Source: Bombyx mori | Lineage: Eukaryota > Arthropoda > Insecta > Lepidoptera > Bombycidae | Assembly (NCBI RefSeq): GCF_030269925.1 | Contig: NC_085133.1 | Location: 2,190,001 to 2,254,000, forward strand | Length of the DNA: 64,000 nucleotides | Reading direction: 5' to 3' | Part shown: piece by piece, positions 24,281 to 35,265 of the stretch | How positions within the stretch are numbered: the first letter of the stretch is position 1 | How the letters are laid out: every line of letters begins with the position of its first letter | Program-made: the position numbers and the translations under genes | Notes under the pieces: generated by a model | What the model saw: the letters and a program-made list of their open reading frames with translations, nothing else | Databases searched by the model: none | Told to the model about the DNA's origin: nothing

Positions 24281-25045
24281 TAGAAGACCGTCAATTTAAA
24301 GCTAATAAAGTTAGTTCTTCATTTCACGTAAAGATATATACGAACTCTGTTTACAAGTCGATCGGCGTAAAGGAATAAAAACTTCTCCAAACAAAAACAG
24401 TCGAGAACAAAGTACTGAAAGAAAAACATTCTTTGAATTTAGAACGTAATATCAAAGACTTCTCATACCGTCCCTGGTATTTCGATTTAGCTTCTTGAAA
24501 TAGCTTCGTCTCAACAATGTTTAAGAATTACAAAATAGAAGCCGAGTATTTTCGTGAATTTCTTCATTGCTTTTCAAAGTAATGACGAGATATTTTCAAG
24601 CGGCAAAGCGGTTACGAGAAAAACGGAAATATACGCCTCGCCGCGAATATTTGCAACTACGGAAGCAATATACATTTGTTTTCTTTGTAACGGTAATTGA
24701 AACTTTGAAATCGCGTATATGCTAACACGACTTCATCTAATAAGCATAGTAATAAATCAGGTATACCCAGCTTCATTCATTAACTGTTAAAAACCTTTTT
24801 TCCTTTGAAAAATGTTACAAAGCTATGACAAAAAGTTTCGGATATCCCCCGATGAGCAGATTACAATAAAGTTAAATTGATTATTAAAAGAAAACAATTT
24901 GGTAATTATATTTTTCATCCCGGACGATTAGACCGGTGGATTAGATATTCATAATGTAAATACATACGAATCTGACACTGAATCTTATTGAGGCCGCCAA
25001 GACTGCTTGTCTTTTGCTCGATTTGAATAATTTTCTTTTCTTTTA
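24281..25045. other. Intergenic, nothing recognised
   Basis: No gene or repeat seen. Confidence 0.4.
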
Positions 25046-25206
25046 AGATGGAAGGATTACTGGTGGCCCGGAGGTCTTTCCAGGTTCACCAGAGCAGGTG
25101 GGCGAGCAAGAGCTCAGCCAGGAGGGGAGGGATTTGCAAACAGCTACCCGAACGCCTCGGAAGGAGACCTTACAACTCAAGAGCAGCTAATTCGCGAATG
25201 CATTTA
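25046..25206 (-). repeat. LINE-like 3' end, family C
   Basis: Complement of the 20905 copy, from GGAAGGATTACTGGTGGCCC to GAGCAGCTAATTCGCGAATG. Confidence 0.6.
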
Positions 25207-28200
25207 AAATATTATCATGTAAGATGGCTGGTATTTGCCAATGTTGTAATAACCCTGAAACAATAATTGTATAGACAATGCTAATCGTTTACAATGAGTC
25301 ACGTAATCTACGTTGACTCCGTTCGTGGTCTGGCGTTATCGGGCGGCGAGCCTCGTAAACACGGAGTCGCAGTTTCCAAACTCGATAAGTTTTAGATTTA
25401 TTGCAATGTAGTTGTCTCGTCGACTGTACCCCGCCTACCATCTCGGCACTGTATTGTTACAGACGAATTTGAATCACAGAGTCAGTAATGCGACAGGGCG
25501 TTTAAAGCGTCGCCAATTTCGCTTGTTTTCATACTAATTGTAATATGTGCGATACGTGTAATTTGTTTCCTAATGATACTTAACCACCTGATGGTTGTCT
25601 CAAAGAGATCGCTCTTAGCGCATAAGTAATCAAATGTTAGTTTTACTTTTTTTTGTTGTTGTCAATGCACTGTCGATTGCACCAATAATTGAGATGACAT
25701 CTGCCATGTGCTTTTGTCAGTTTGGCAATATTTTGTATCGATGATCACTTTGTCGGTGCAACTAAATAAATAAATAAGACCGCCAATTGTACTTTTTGTA
25801 TTTAACATTTCGCATTTTTTTTTATTTCGTGTACAATAAAGCATACCGTCTCTCTATCTCTCTCTTATATTTTGTTACGGCATAAACAAAATGCAGCCAA
25901 TTAATTATTGATTTAATTTCTTACTCAATCAAGAACTGATCCCACAGAATAATGACGTCATTGTTCACGTACGTCACGCAGATTCTTCACTGGCTTTGCA
26001 GGAGATGAACAATCACCACTAATTATTTAAAAGTTTATCTTGATGATTAAACATATTAATCATCTTCACTAAGCATTTTGGTGTTATAAAACCTAATATT
26101 AGCCTACCACCCCTTGAACATGATTTTTATTAATGCTTGAAAAATTTTGACCGCTTGCTATCTTAGAAGTAAGATAATTGAGTAAGAGTAAAAAATCCTT
26201 ACAGCAGAAAATTTACACACTGTGCATAACCTCTATTAACTAACAACCATTTAGTACATTTAAAGAGTGTGTGGGAGATTGAATTGTTATGTCATCAACT
26301 GATTGGCATGTCCATATCAGCGGTTAACACAAAATGTGTGCAGTTTAAATGCTGTATTCATTCAAATTATGCTAAAATTAGAAAATAACTGTTTAGCGAT
26401 AAAGCATTGTTGTTGAGGAAAAATTTATTTTACGAGTAGCTCAAGGTTATCAATACGTTTAGGATTTATTACTAGAGTTTAATATGTATAAATTCTGAAT
26501 TATAAAAATTCTGTAGAGTTAATGATAATTTCATAGCTAAAAATAGAAACTAATAACAATTACTTACAATTAACATGGATTTAAGGAAGGCGCAAACTTT
26601 ACATAGTATTTTTAATGCATAACCTCCAGATTCATGAAACAATCTTTGTTTATTTTAAAAAGGTAGCTGCTATTGCCATCTCAGAGTAAACAAGAATATT
26701 CATTAGTGGTTCAAAGATAAGGTTGATTTTGTGTTTCTTGTTTGGATATAGAGTTTGTTATTTGTATTTTTTCAGGTCATGTTATTATAAATATAGAACT
26801 CAGAACTGTGTTCAAGATCAGGGAATATAGTCAATTATTTTTCCCTTGTATGCTGAACCTGTTTCATGGTCCCCAGTAGAGTATTTTAGGTAGTGTACTG
26901 TAGGTAGTGTATCTTACTGTACGGAACATTACCTGTACCTATCACCATTACTTATGAGTCCAACTACACTCATAGTTACCAAAGAAACATATTTTTCTGT
27001 GGAACTGTCGTTGAAACTTTGAAATTATGTACACTTCTATTAATACTTTGGATAAATAAAGCAAAAATGAAGTATCGTCAACTCCATTTTTAAATTGTCA
27101 TGAATTAATTTTCATAACATAATTTCAAATCCAAAATAATGAACAGATGAAAATTGATATAATTCATTATGATATAATCATCATTCAATTATTACCTAGG
27201 TTCAGATCAAAGGATAAACCAACACGCGAATAAGCAATAATGTAGATTTTTATACCATTTTAAAACAAGACTTCTAAATTATTATTATTACTGCTTTAGA
27301 TATAAAAAACTAAAATAAAAAATACTTCTAGCAAACTTGGACTCTATAAATCAATAACTTCTATTGCTGTTCTGCCAAGTCATATATGATTAATAGTGAT
27401 ATATATGCATTATCTACCACTGGTGGTAGGACCTATTGTGAGTCCGCACGGGTAGGTACCACCGCCCTGCCTATTTCTGCCGTGAAGCAGTAATGCGTTT
27501 CGGTTTGAAGGGTGGGGTAGCCGTTGTAACTATACTGAGACCTTAGAACTTATATCTCAAGGTGGGTGGCGCATTTACGTTGTAGATGTCTATGGGCTCC
27601 AGTAACCACTTAACACCAGGTGGGCTGTGAGCTCGTCCAACATGAAAGCAATAAAAAAAAAATAAAAAAAATTATCTAAGTTAATTATATCTAGAATTGA
27701 AGGGGTCATTATTAGTTTGCATAGCTTTATTTCTATGCCATTATTTAATGTTCATAATATAGAATTCTCCTTTAGTTGTCACCTCTTACCATTATACTGT
27801 TGTATTACAACTTTGAACAGTTTAAAGTTAAGAACAAAAAACTTTCAAGTGTGTATATATTACTATAACAATCCTGGACATAGATCGGTTTTAATTTTTT
27901 AATAAATTCTATGATTTCTCTGCACACCTCTATTTCGTTTTATAAGAGAAACATGAGCCTTAAGATGATGTGATTTTTTTACATAAAACTATTAATTGAT
28001 TTTAAATTTGTCATAAATTTAAATTATGAATCAATCAAAAGAATTGTTGCCAAAATTGTAATCATTTATTATTTTTATTAAAATTTGTAACAAAATATAA
28101 CTTTTAAAGTTATATTTATGAAAAATATTAATTTAAACTGAGTCATTATTAGCTACTGATGGAGTGCATTTTCATTTATATACTTAATGTTGATTCACTG

Positions 28201-28939
28201 ACTTAATTAGTCAATTACATATATTTTTCCAATGTAAGATCATACTGCAGTTAATGAGTTCAAGGAGATAATTTGAATAATTAACTTTTCTTTTTGGTAG
28301 GTAGTTAGTTATCTTTATAGTATGTAGGTGGTTACTTAAAGATGTAAATTTTTTTCAACTTCAAAACAATATCCAGCGTTATATATGTGGCTAAGAAAAT
28401 AACTTAAACATGAGATACTTAAGTATCAATGTCAATGATTTAAAAGTCAAAACTGAAACAATATAAGTACAATGTTATTTAAAATATTCTTCCTTTACAA
28501 AACTGTGCTTTTTTACAAAATCACACTAATGAATCTAAGTTAAAATTCCAAATCACTTCTCGAAAAAAATTTATTTTTCAACTTAAAAATAGGGAAACAG
28601 CAAAAACATAGTTAAAACTACCGACAGTTCAGCACGAACAAGTAGATATTTTTTTAGTTATCTTACCCTTATCGTACACCTCAGCTACTCACAAGATAAC
28701 AGCACATAATCACTACACACGATTTATTAATTTGATATAATTACTATTGAATTTCGCATTGAAAACATTAAGAAAACTTTATTTCCAATGACACGCGCGG
28801 ATCACCTCGGAACACGAAGACGGCGCGCCAGTGGCCTGTGTTGCTATAAATCGAGTTTCGTTTACCCGTGGAACGTAACGCAAACGTCAAGTTAATTTTA
28901 TAACCAGTTAAAAACTAAAACGATTTCACAAATAAAGGG
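25207..28939. other. Repeat-poor stretch
   Basis: Only one SINE (27418-27670) is seen in over 3.7 kb, in contrast to the rest of the window. Very AT-rich, as in 3' UTRs or introns. Near 28650-28865 there is a GC-richer patch with CTATAAATCGAG (plus) and a good minus-strand donor (GTAAGAT at about 28665), which might mark a promoter or 5' exon. There is no direct proof. Confidence 0.35.
27418..27670 (+). repeat. Bm1-type SINE, 3' half
   Basis: CACTGGTGGTAGGACCTATT to GCAATAAAAAAAAAATAAAA. It is well preserved and the only clear repeat in 25.3-28.9 kb. Confidence 0.9.
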
Positions 28940-29377
28940 CTAAAAATGCTTATTTTTGAAGCTGTAAATAACAGATTTTTCATGACATTCAGGACAGAAA
29001 TCAGAACACGGGTTTGATTTGACTCTTCGACATGATGTTTTTGAAGTTTTTTTGTAATACTTTTCAGAGAGAGATCCATTCAATGGATAGATGTGCTGTG
29101 GATACAAATTAGTTCTGTTCGGATCCATAAGTGTTAACATTACAGGCCTACTCTCGTTAAGCATGTTTTTAATTCTTTGTATATCAGATCGTGACAGTTT
29201 AATGTTATCTTTTTCACGAGAGCTTTGTATTTTTCCTGTTTTTCTTGGTCTTCCTGGCCCTTGATTTTTTGTGAATTTTCTTATATTAGAGCCATTTGAA
29301 AATGTTCCCACATCGCCTGCACTCATTTGTTTGTCACAAAACTTATTTTGTGCCGCTTTAATATTTTGATTTCCCAT
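28940..29377 (-). CDS. Uncharacterised intronless 145-residue protein, AT-hook-like motif
   Basis: An open frame of 145 codons starting at an ATG in good context (AAAATGG). It lies in repeat-poor DNA, unlike almost every other long frame in the window. I do not recognise the family. A basic GPGRPRKTGK motif at residues about 41-50 resembles an AT-hook. The middle is Lys/Arg/Ser/Asn-rich with a helical segment (SRSDIQRIKNMLNE). The C-terminus holds a Cys cluster (SCRRVKSNPCSDFCPECHE), which might bind zinc. No signal peptide or membrane segment is visible. AATAAA at 28778-28783 and 28733-28738 lies 160-210 nt after the stop. A chromatin or RNA-binding role is only a guess from composition. Confidence 0.5.
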   Translation of the reverse strand: MGNQNIKAAQNKFCDKQMSAGDVGTFSNGSNIRKFTKNQGPGRPRKTGKIQSSREKDNIKLSRSDIQRIKNMLNESRPVMLTLMDPNRTNLYPQHIYPLNGSLSEKYYKKTSKTSCRRVKSNPCSDFCPECHEKSVIYSFKNKHF

Positions 29378-29629
29378 TTTAATTGTGTTTCACAGAAATG
29401 TCTTGACAATTACAAAAATTTTGCATTCCATAAAATTGCCACAAGAATTTAACACCATTAATTTCGTTTGATAGTTAATGTCATTGTGTTTCACTGTAGT
29501 TTCTAAGGAGTTTTTGCTTTAAGCTCATGTGTCGAATCGCACATAAAACCTTTTCTCACAGAAAAAACTAGTTTCAAGTTAAAACGTCATCCAATTTACC
29601 TCTATAACTTACAATACCATGGAGACGAG

Positions 29630-30062
29630 GTCGTCGTGGTCTAAAGGATAAGACGTCCGGTGCAATCGTATCTAGCGATGCAATGGTGTTTGAATTCCGC
29701 AGGCGGGTACTAATTTTTCTAATGAAATATGTACTTAACAAATGTTCACGATTGCCTTCCACGGTGAAGGAATAACGTCGTGTAATAAAAATTAAACTTG
29801 CATAATTATAATTTGCGAAATTACTGGTGGTAGGACCTCTTGTGAGTCCGTGCGCGTAGGTACCATATACCCTGCCTATTTCTGCCGTGAAGCAGTAATG
29901 CGTTTCGGTTTGAAGGGTGGGGCAGCCGTTGTAACTATGTTGAGACCTTAGAACTTATATCTCAAGGCGGGTGGCGCATTTAAGCTGTAGATATATATGG
30001 GCTCCAGTAACCACATAACAACACGTGGGCTGAGAGCTCGTCGACCCATCTAAGCAAAAAAA
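29630..30062 (+). repeat. Bm1-type tRNA-derived SINE, full length
   Basis: Complete head (TCGTCGTGGTCTAAAGGATAAG), body and A-rich end. The B-box is altered (GTGTTTGAATTCC), so transcription is doubtful. Confidence 0.88.
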
Positions 30063-30354
30063 TTGGAGGAAATAGGAAATAGGAAAAATGCAAAATGCAA
30101 ACATTTAGCACGGACATTAGGTAAGTATGGCAACACCATCATGATTTAGTTTGCGTTTAAAAAATATTTATTTATGTACATAGCAATTTATCTACTCTGT
30201 TTAGTGAACAATTTTTTTTCAGTCCTATGTAAAAAATGAAATACGTCCTTACCTGGTTGGTGGGAAACATGTAATAGGGCTTATTGTGATTCTATACTTG
30301 TCGGTAGTATCAACATCCCATTTCTACGACGTACCTACCTAATTATATGTTCCG

Positions 30355-30520
30355 TGTGCTTAGTACGAGTTTTTTAACGTTCTCGATAGCGTTACAGTTA
30401 ACTCAAAATTGTATGCAGTTGGAACAGCGCCCCTAGCGGCAAACGTAGGCAAGCGTTCCAACTCCGTACAAATTTGAGTTAACTTTATCTTAGTCTTAGA
30501 GCTTATATCGCACTAAGCAC
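30355..30520. mobile_element. Palindromic MITE, copy 1
   Basis: GTGCTTAGTACGAGTTTTTT at the left and GCACTAAGCAC at the right. The inner arms CAGTTGGAACAGCGCCCCTA and GGCAAGCGTTCCAACTCCGT pair around the centre. Confidence 0.65.
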
Positions 30521-30785
30521 ATTGAACGAATGACATCTTCGCGGCAGATATAGGCAGGATATGGTACTTGCCTATTAGCAATCGCAGTACGCTGGCGTAA
30601 TACTTAGAGTATTCTCTGGTGAACCCCTTAGTCGTCTTTTATGACATCCAGGCGAAGAGACGGGGATGGTGCCATTTTAAGTCTGCACGACACTCAACTC
30701 GCACTAAGCACTAAGCACACTGGCTTAAAAGATCAGCCGTTATATGTTAAGATTGAGAGTCCGATCTCTTGTATTAGGTCCATGT

Positions 30786-31012
30786 TTTTTTTTACTGCTT
30801 ATATGGGTGGACGAGCTCACAGCCCACCTGGTGTTAAGTGGTCACTGGAGCCCATATACATCTATAACGTTAATGCGTCACCCACCATGAGATATAAGTT
30901 CTAAGGTCTCAGTATAGTTACAACGGCTACCCCACGGTACTACTTCACGATAGAAATAGGCGGGGTGGTGGTACCTACCGGTGCGGACTCACAAGAGGTC
31001 CTACCACCAGTA
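30786..31012 (-). repeat. Bm1-type SINE, 3' half
   Basis: TTTTTTTTACTGCTTATATG to CCTACCACCAGTAA, with one internal deletion. Confidence 0.85.
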
Positions 31013-31674
31013 ACCGTGGTAACCGTAAGTAAGCATGGTCTCCGGTAACCACAACCACAGGTCGACCTTGAACTCTTTCACTCATATAATAAAAGTTGTG
31101 ATAAGGTTTCCACGTTCCCACCCAGCAAATACTTCTGACTTATTTTTTTACGAATCCTTAGCCGGACAGAATCTTCTCAATTAAATTGGTCGTGTGTGGA
31201 AAGTGGAAACGAGATGGTTGCGCAGATATTCCAGTACATCACGCCAGGGACCGAAATCACCCTGAATCTAGTCAGAGGTATTACATTTTTTTGAGCCGAA
31301 TAAGGAACGGGCTTACGAGCGCTCCGCTGAATATTGAAGACGCCACCGTTTACCTCAAGATATAAGGTCGTAATCTCAATTTCACGTTTTCATGAGAAAT
31401 CGCAAATGTCTCATTCGCATCGAAGAAAACGGTAATGGCCTACCTAGCCAATCGTCATGGACATTAACAACAGCATGTAGATTAACGAACTATTGACAGA
31501 CATGACAATATCTATACACAGAGGGGTGAAATGCTATTTGGTTTAAGCGAGATTTCGCTCAATACGCGACATTTATCTTTGTAATAAAAGATCCGTTTTA
31601 TTTGGTATCAACCATCAACAGTTCCATGTTATTAATTGAACTTCAATTAAGTTTACTATATCTATACTCTATAC

Positions 31675-32066
31675 CAGTGATTCTCAACCACTGTGCCGCG
31701 GCAATTTTGTGTGCCGCCAAATGTCAAAAGTGTGCCGCCAAATTGTGCAAATATATAATAATGTTAATATTATTAAATATATATTTAAATCCACAAAAAA
31801 ATAAATTATTTAGTTAACAAAAAACATCAAGCTCAAATTTCGCATTAAAATTTTTTTTATTATTAGCTTGTAATTAATCCCTTAATAAACGTTTAGTTAT
31901 TACTGTAGTATATAGTAGTTTATTTCGTATATTTAAATTTTTTGTCATAAACTATTTATGCAGTGTGTTGTAGTAAGTAAATAATTTTTATCTTTTTCTT
32001 TGTGTGCCGCCAAATTTTGAAATCGTTAAATATGTGTCGCAACAAAAAAAAGGTTGAGAATCACTG
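31675..32066. mobile_element. hAT-type MITE with 8-bp TSD
   Basis: Termini CAGTGATTCTCAACC and GGTTGAGAATCACTG are perfect inverted repeats. The 8-bp TSD CTCTATAC is at 31667-31674 and 32067-32074. It repeats GTGTGCCGCCAAAT motifs internally and is 392 bp long. It inserted beside the start of a Helitron-like repeat (TATACTAATATTATAAAGAG). Confidence 0.85.
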
Positions 32067-32074
32067 CTCTATAC

Positions 32075-32300
32075 TAATATTATAAAGAGGAAAGATTTGT
32101 TTGTTTTTATTGAATAAGCTCCAAAACTAATGAACCGATTTGAAAAATTAATTCACTGTTTGGAAGCTACACTATTCCCGAGTGACATAGGCCATAATCT
32201 TTTTTGAAAAAAAATAGGGATATTTACTAAAACTCCAATAATGTAATCCAAAGTGTAAAAAATTATCTAAAATATTCTATAGATCGCGTGCTATTGATGA
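32075..32300 (+). mobile_element. Helitron-like element, same family as 12546
   Basis: Starts TAATATTATAAAGAGGAAAG, then the shared ACCGATTTGAAAAATTAATT and GAGTGACATAGGCCATAA. The 3' end is missing or decayed. Confidence 0.6.
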
Positions 32301-32661
32301 TAGTATAAAATAATGTACTACGACTTTGTAGAACATATTATTATTTACAAAAAATTTCGCGACAGCATATGTCTAACTATTATAATTATGCTGCAATAAG
32401 TGTTCTTTTATTTAAAAAAAAAAACAACGTCAAATATCGTTGAAATTTTTGTTATAGCGGAGAAGTTTTTTTTGTTATGATCTTTTTTCCAAATTTTAAA
32501 CATTATATGGCTTTCCTGTAAAATTTAAAACATGTAGCTTAAGCTAAATAGCTTTTCACCCCTTGATATACATATTATAACTGGTTGTACACGAAAATAT
32601 TGTTTTCAAGCCGGGATCACAAAAAGGGCTATTAAGGGCTTTAAGCATACCTTTGGTACTA

Positions 32662-33015
32662 CATAATTATAAGTATATAAGTGCTTATGTCTATGTGCTT
32701 TTTCATAGATCACATAAGTGCTTGCACCTAAGTTCTTCCTGAAATAAAACTGACCCCATTCGATGAGCCGAAATATTGTCCGATCCTTACAGACTGCAAT
32801 TTGAGATGAGGCAGGGAGGATTGTCTTTGTCTGAATTGATACTACAAGTAGGTATATGAGTGGTTATGTCTAGGCCTTTTTTATAGATAACCTAAGTGCT
32901 TGACACTAAGTTCTTCCTGGAATGAAATTGACCACATTCGATGAGCCGAAATATTGTCCGATCCTTATCGACTGCAATTTGGGTTGAGGCAGGAAGGATT
33001 ATTTTTTGCCTGACT
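32662..33015. repeat. Two-copy tandem duplication, unit about 179 bp
   Basis: GTATATAAGTGCTTATGTCT at 32673 and GTATATGAGTGGTTATGTCT at 32852. Both units hold CGATGAGCCGAAATATTGTC and GATCCTTA..GACTGCAATT. The copies differ by roughly one base in ten. Confidence 0.88.
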
Positions 33016-33424
33016 TCTTCATTAACTATGTAAAAGCGTTGGTAGAGGAGTGTAGCAGCCCATATTTAGACTTCTTATATGAACAATGGCCGCGTAAACA
33101 TCATAGGCTACGAAAACGATTGTGTTCTTTTGAAAGACTCTGTCAGGGAGTCAAGCATTTATGTATTTAGACATCTCCGAATCGCTTAAGTGCGTTAAGA
33201 CAATATCTCGAGTATAGCATTAACGAAAATCAGTACATGGTCTTTGAGTACTTATCATGTATATCAAATTGATGATAAGGACTCATTCATTTTCTTTCGC
33301 TCGATTCTCGTACATACTGCGTTGCGATGTCTGCGGCGGATAGACCAAAGTGCAAACAATTTGAAATGTGTTTTTGTTTTGTACATCCATTGCTAGCCAA
33401 ATGTTTTTATTTTAATTTTTTTAT

Positions 33425-33857
33425 TTCTTAGTTATGTGAACGAGGTCACGGCCCACCTGATGCTAAGTGGTTACCCCATAGATATCTACAATGTAAATGC
33501 CGTCACCCACCTTGAGATATGAGTTCTAAGGTCTCAGTACAGTACAAAGGCTGCATCACCCTTCAAATCGAAACGCATTACTGCTTCACGGCAGAAATCG
33601 GCAGGGTGGTGGTACCTACCCGTGTGGATTCACAAGACGTCCTACCACCACTAATAACGCAAATTATAATCTTGCGGGTTTAATTTTTATTACACGATGT
33701 TATTTTTTCACCGTGAAATTTAATAATCAATGAACATTTGCTAAGTACGTATTTCATTAGAAAAGTCGGTATATACTTGCCTGCGGGATTCGAACATAAG
33801 TGCATCGCAAAATACGAATGCACCGGAAGGCTTATCCTGTAGGCCACGACGACTTCT
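33425..33857 (-). repeat. Bm1-type tRNA-derived SINE, full length
   Basis: All parts present in reverse orientation, moderately diverged. The head ends at GTAGGCCACGACGACTTC. Confidence 0.85.
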
Positions 33858-33870
33858 AAATTATAAATCA

Positions 33871-34074
33871 CTAGCGACCCGCCCTCGCTTCGCTTCGGAA
33901 ACTGTAATTTATTATTGATTTCTCCACTATTTAATGGATGTTATTATACATATAAACCTTCCTCTTCAATCACTCTATCTATTAAAAAAAACCGCATCAA
34001 AATCCGTTGCGTAGTTTTAAAGATTAAAATACATAGGGACAGAGAAAGCGACTTTATTTTATACTATGTAGTGA
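33871..34074 (-). mobile_element. Helitron-like element, family 4
   Basis: ACTAGCGACCCGCCCTCGCT, then AACCGCATCAAAATCCGTTG and TTTATACTATGTAG, a widespread moth repeat with a CTAGT end on the minus strand. Confidence 0.5.
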
Positions 34075-34383
34075 TAAATAAATTTGAACATATGTACGTT
34101 TTTGAATTGAACTTTCGTTATTGGGTCAAACCACACTGGATTTATCACATGAAAAATGTGAATGATAGCGTGCTGTTTAAGCTTATAATACTGAAATTAT
34201 TATTAGTGATAATATTATTATTAATAGGCTTTGATTGTAATCAAATGATTTTACGCAGGCTTAGATAAAAGCGTACGTGCAAGATTAATGTTACATTTTA
34301 TCATTAAGCTAATGTTCATGCCGCAAGGGTTGTGTTATACAGCATGATGTTTTTATAATTGATTCCAATCTCGAATTATCGCT

Positions 34384-34822
34384 TTTTTTTATTGCTTAGA
34401 TGGGTGGCAAGCTCACAGCCTACCTGGTGTTAAGTGGTTACTGGAGCCCATAGACATCTACAACGTAAATGCGCCACCCACCTTGAGATATAAGTTCTAA
34501 GGTCTCAAGTATAGTTACAACGGCTGCCCCACCTTTCCAACCGAAACGCATTACTGCTTCACGGCAGAAACAGACGGGGTGGTGGTACCTACCCATGCGG
34601 ACTCACAAGAGGTCCTACCACCAGTAATTACGAAAATTATAATTTTGCAGGTTTTGATTTTTATTACACGATGTTATTCCTTCATCGTGGAAGTCAATAG
34701 TGAACATTTGGTGAGTACGTATTTCATTAGAAAAATTGGTACCCGCCTGGGATTCGAACACCGGTGCACCGCTTCAACACGAATGCACTGACCGTCTTAT
34801 CCTTTAGGCCACGACGACTTCA
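34384..34822 (-). repeat. Bm1-type tRNA-derived SINE, full length
   Basis: T-rich tail at 34384 and head complement CTTTAGGCCACGACGACTTC at the right end. It lies about 340 bp upstream of the serine protease homologue TATA box. Confidence 0.88.
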
Positions 34823-35159
34823 AATTTATTTATTTTAATAATCTTACGTTGAGCTATCACATCTCCAATTTATATTCAAAAGTAACTTGCACGGAACAGG
34901 CAAGTTTTACACTTTTAAGCGGCATTATGGATTTGCGATAGAAAATAGTCAGGGAAATGGAATTGAATGCTACAAGTATACGATCCCATTAAAATCTCTT
35001 TAAAATTAACAAGCTAGTCTACTCCGTTAAAGCAATAACATTTTTCAATCCTATATTTTCGTTATTTCGAGGTCCATTCAAGCGAATATTTTGAAATACC
35101 CTGTACATACTTGTATCATTCGATAGATATGACAGATTATGCCAATTTTCTGATCAATA

Positions 35160-35167
35160 TATATAAA
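35160..35167 (+). promoter_or_regulatory. TATA box of the serine protease homologue
   Basis: TATATAAA lies 53-60 bp upstream of the start codon. A start site 25-30 bp downstream would fall near 35190-35195 (TTTGTTAGTG), leaving a 5' leader of about 25-30 nt. No other core element is evident. Confidence 0.6.
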
Positions 35168-35219
35168 TAGAGATGAACGGACATGTACTTTTTGTTAGTG
35201 ATAACTGGTCAGTTGGAAA

Positions 35220-35265
35220 ATGGCTTCTAAGGTGTTGTACTTGATGCTCGCATTTGTGGCCGCCG
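35220..35265 (+). CDS. Serine protease homologue exon 1 (signal peptide)
   Basis: Starts at the ATG after TTGGAAA and codes for the hydrophobic leader. It ends in phase 1 before the donor GTAAGT. The following intron carries a LINE 3'-end fragment at about 35555-35808. Confidence 0.88.
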
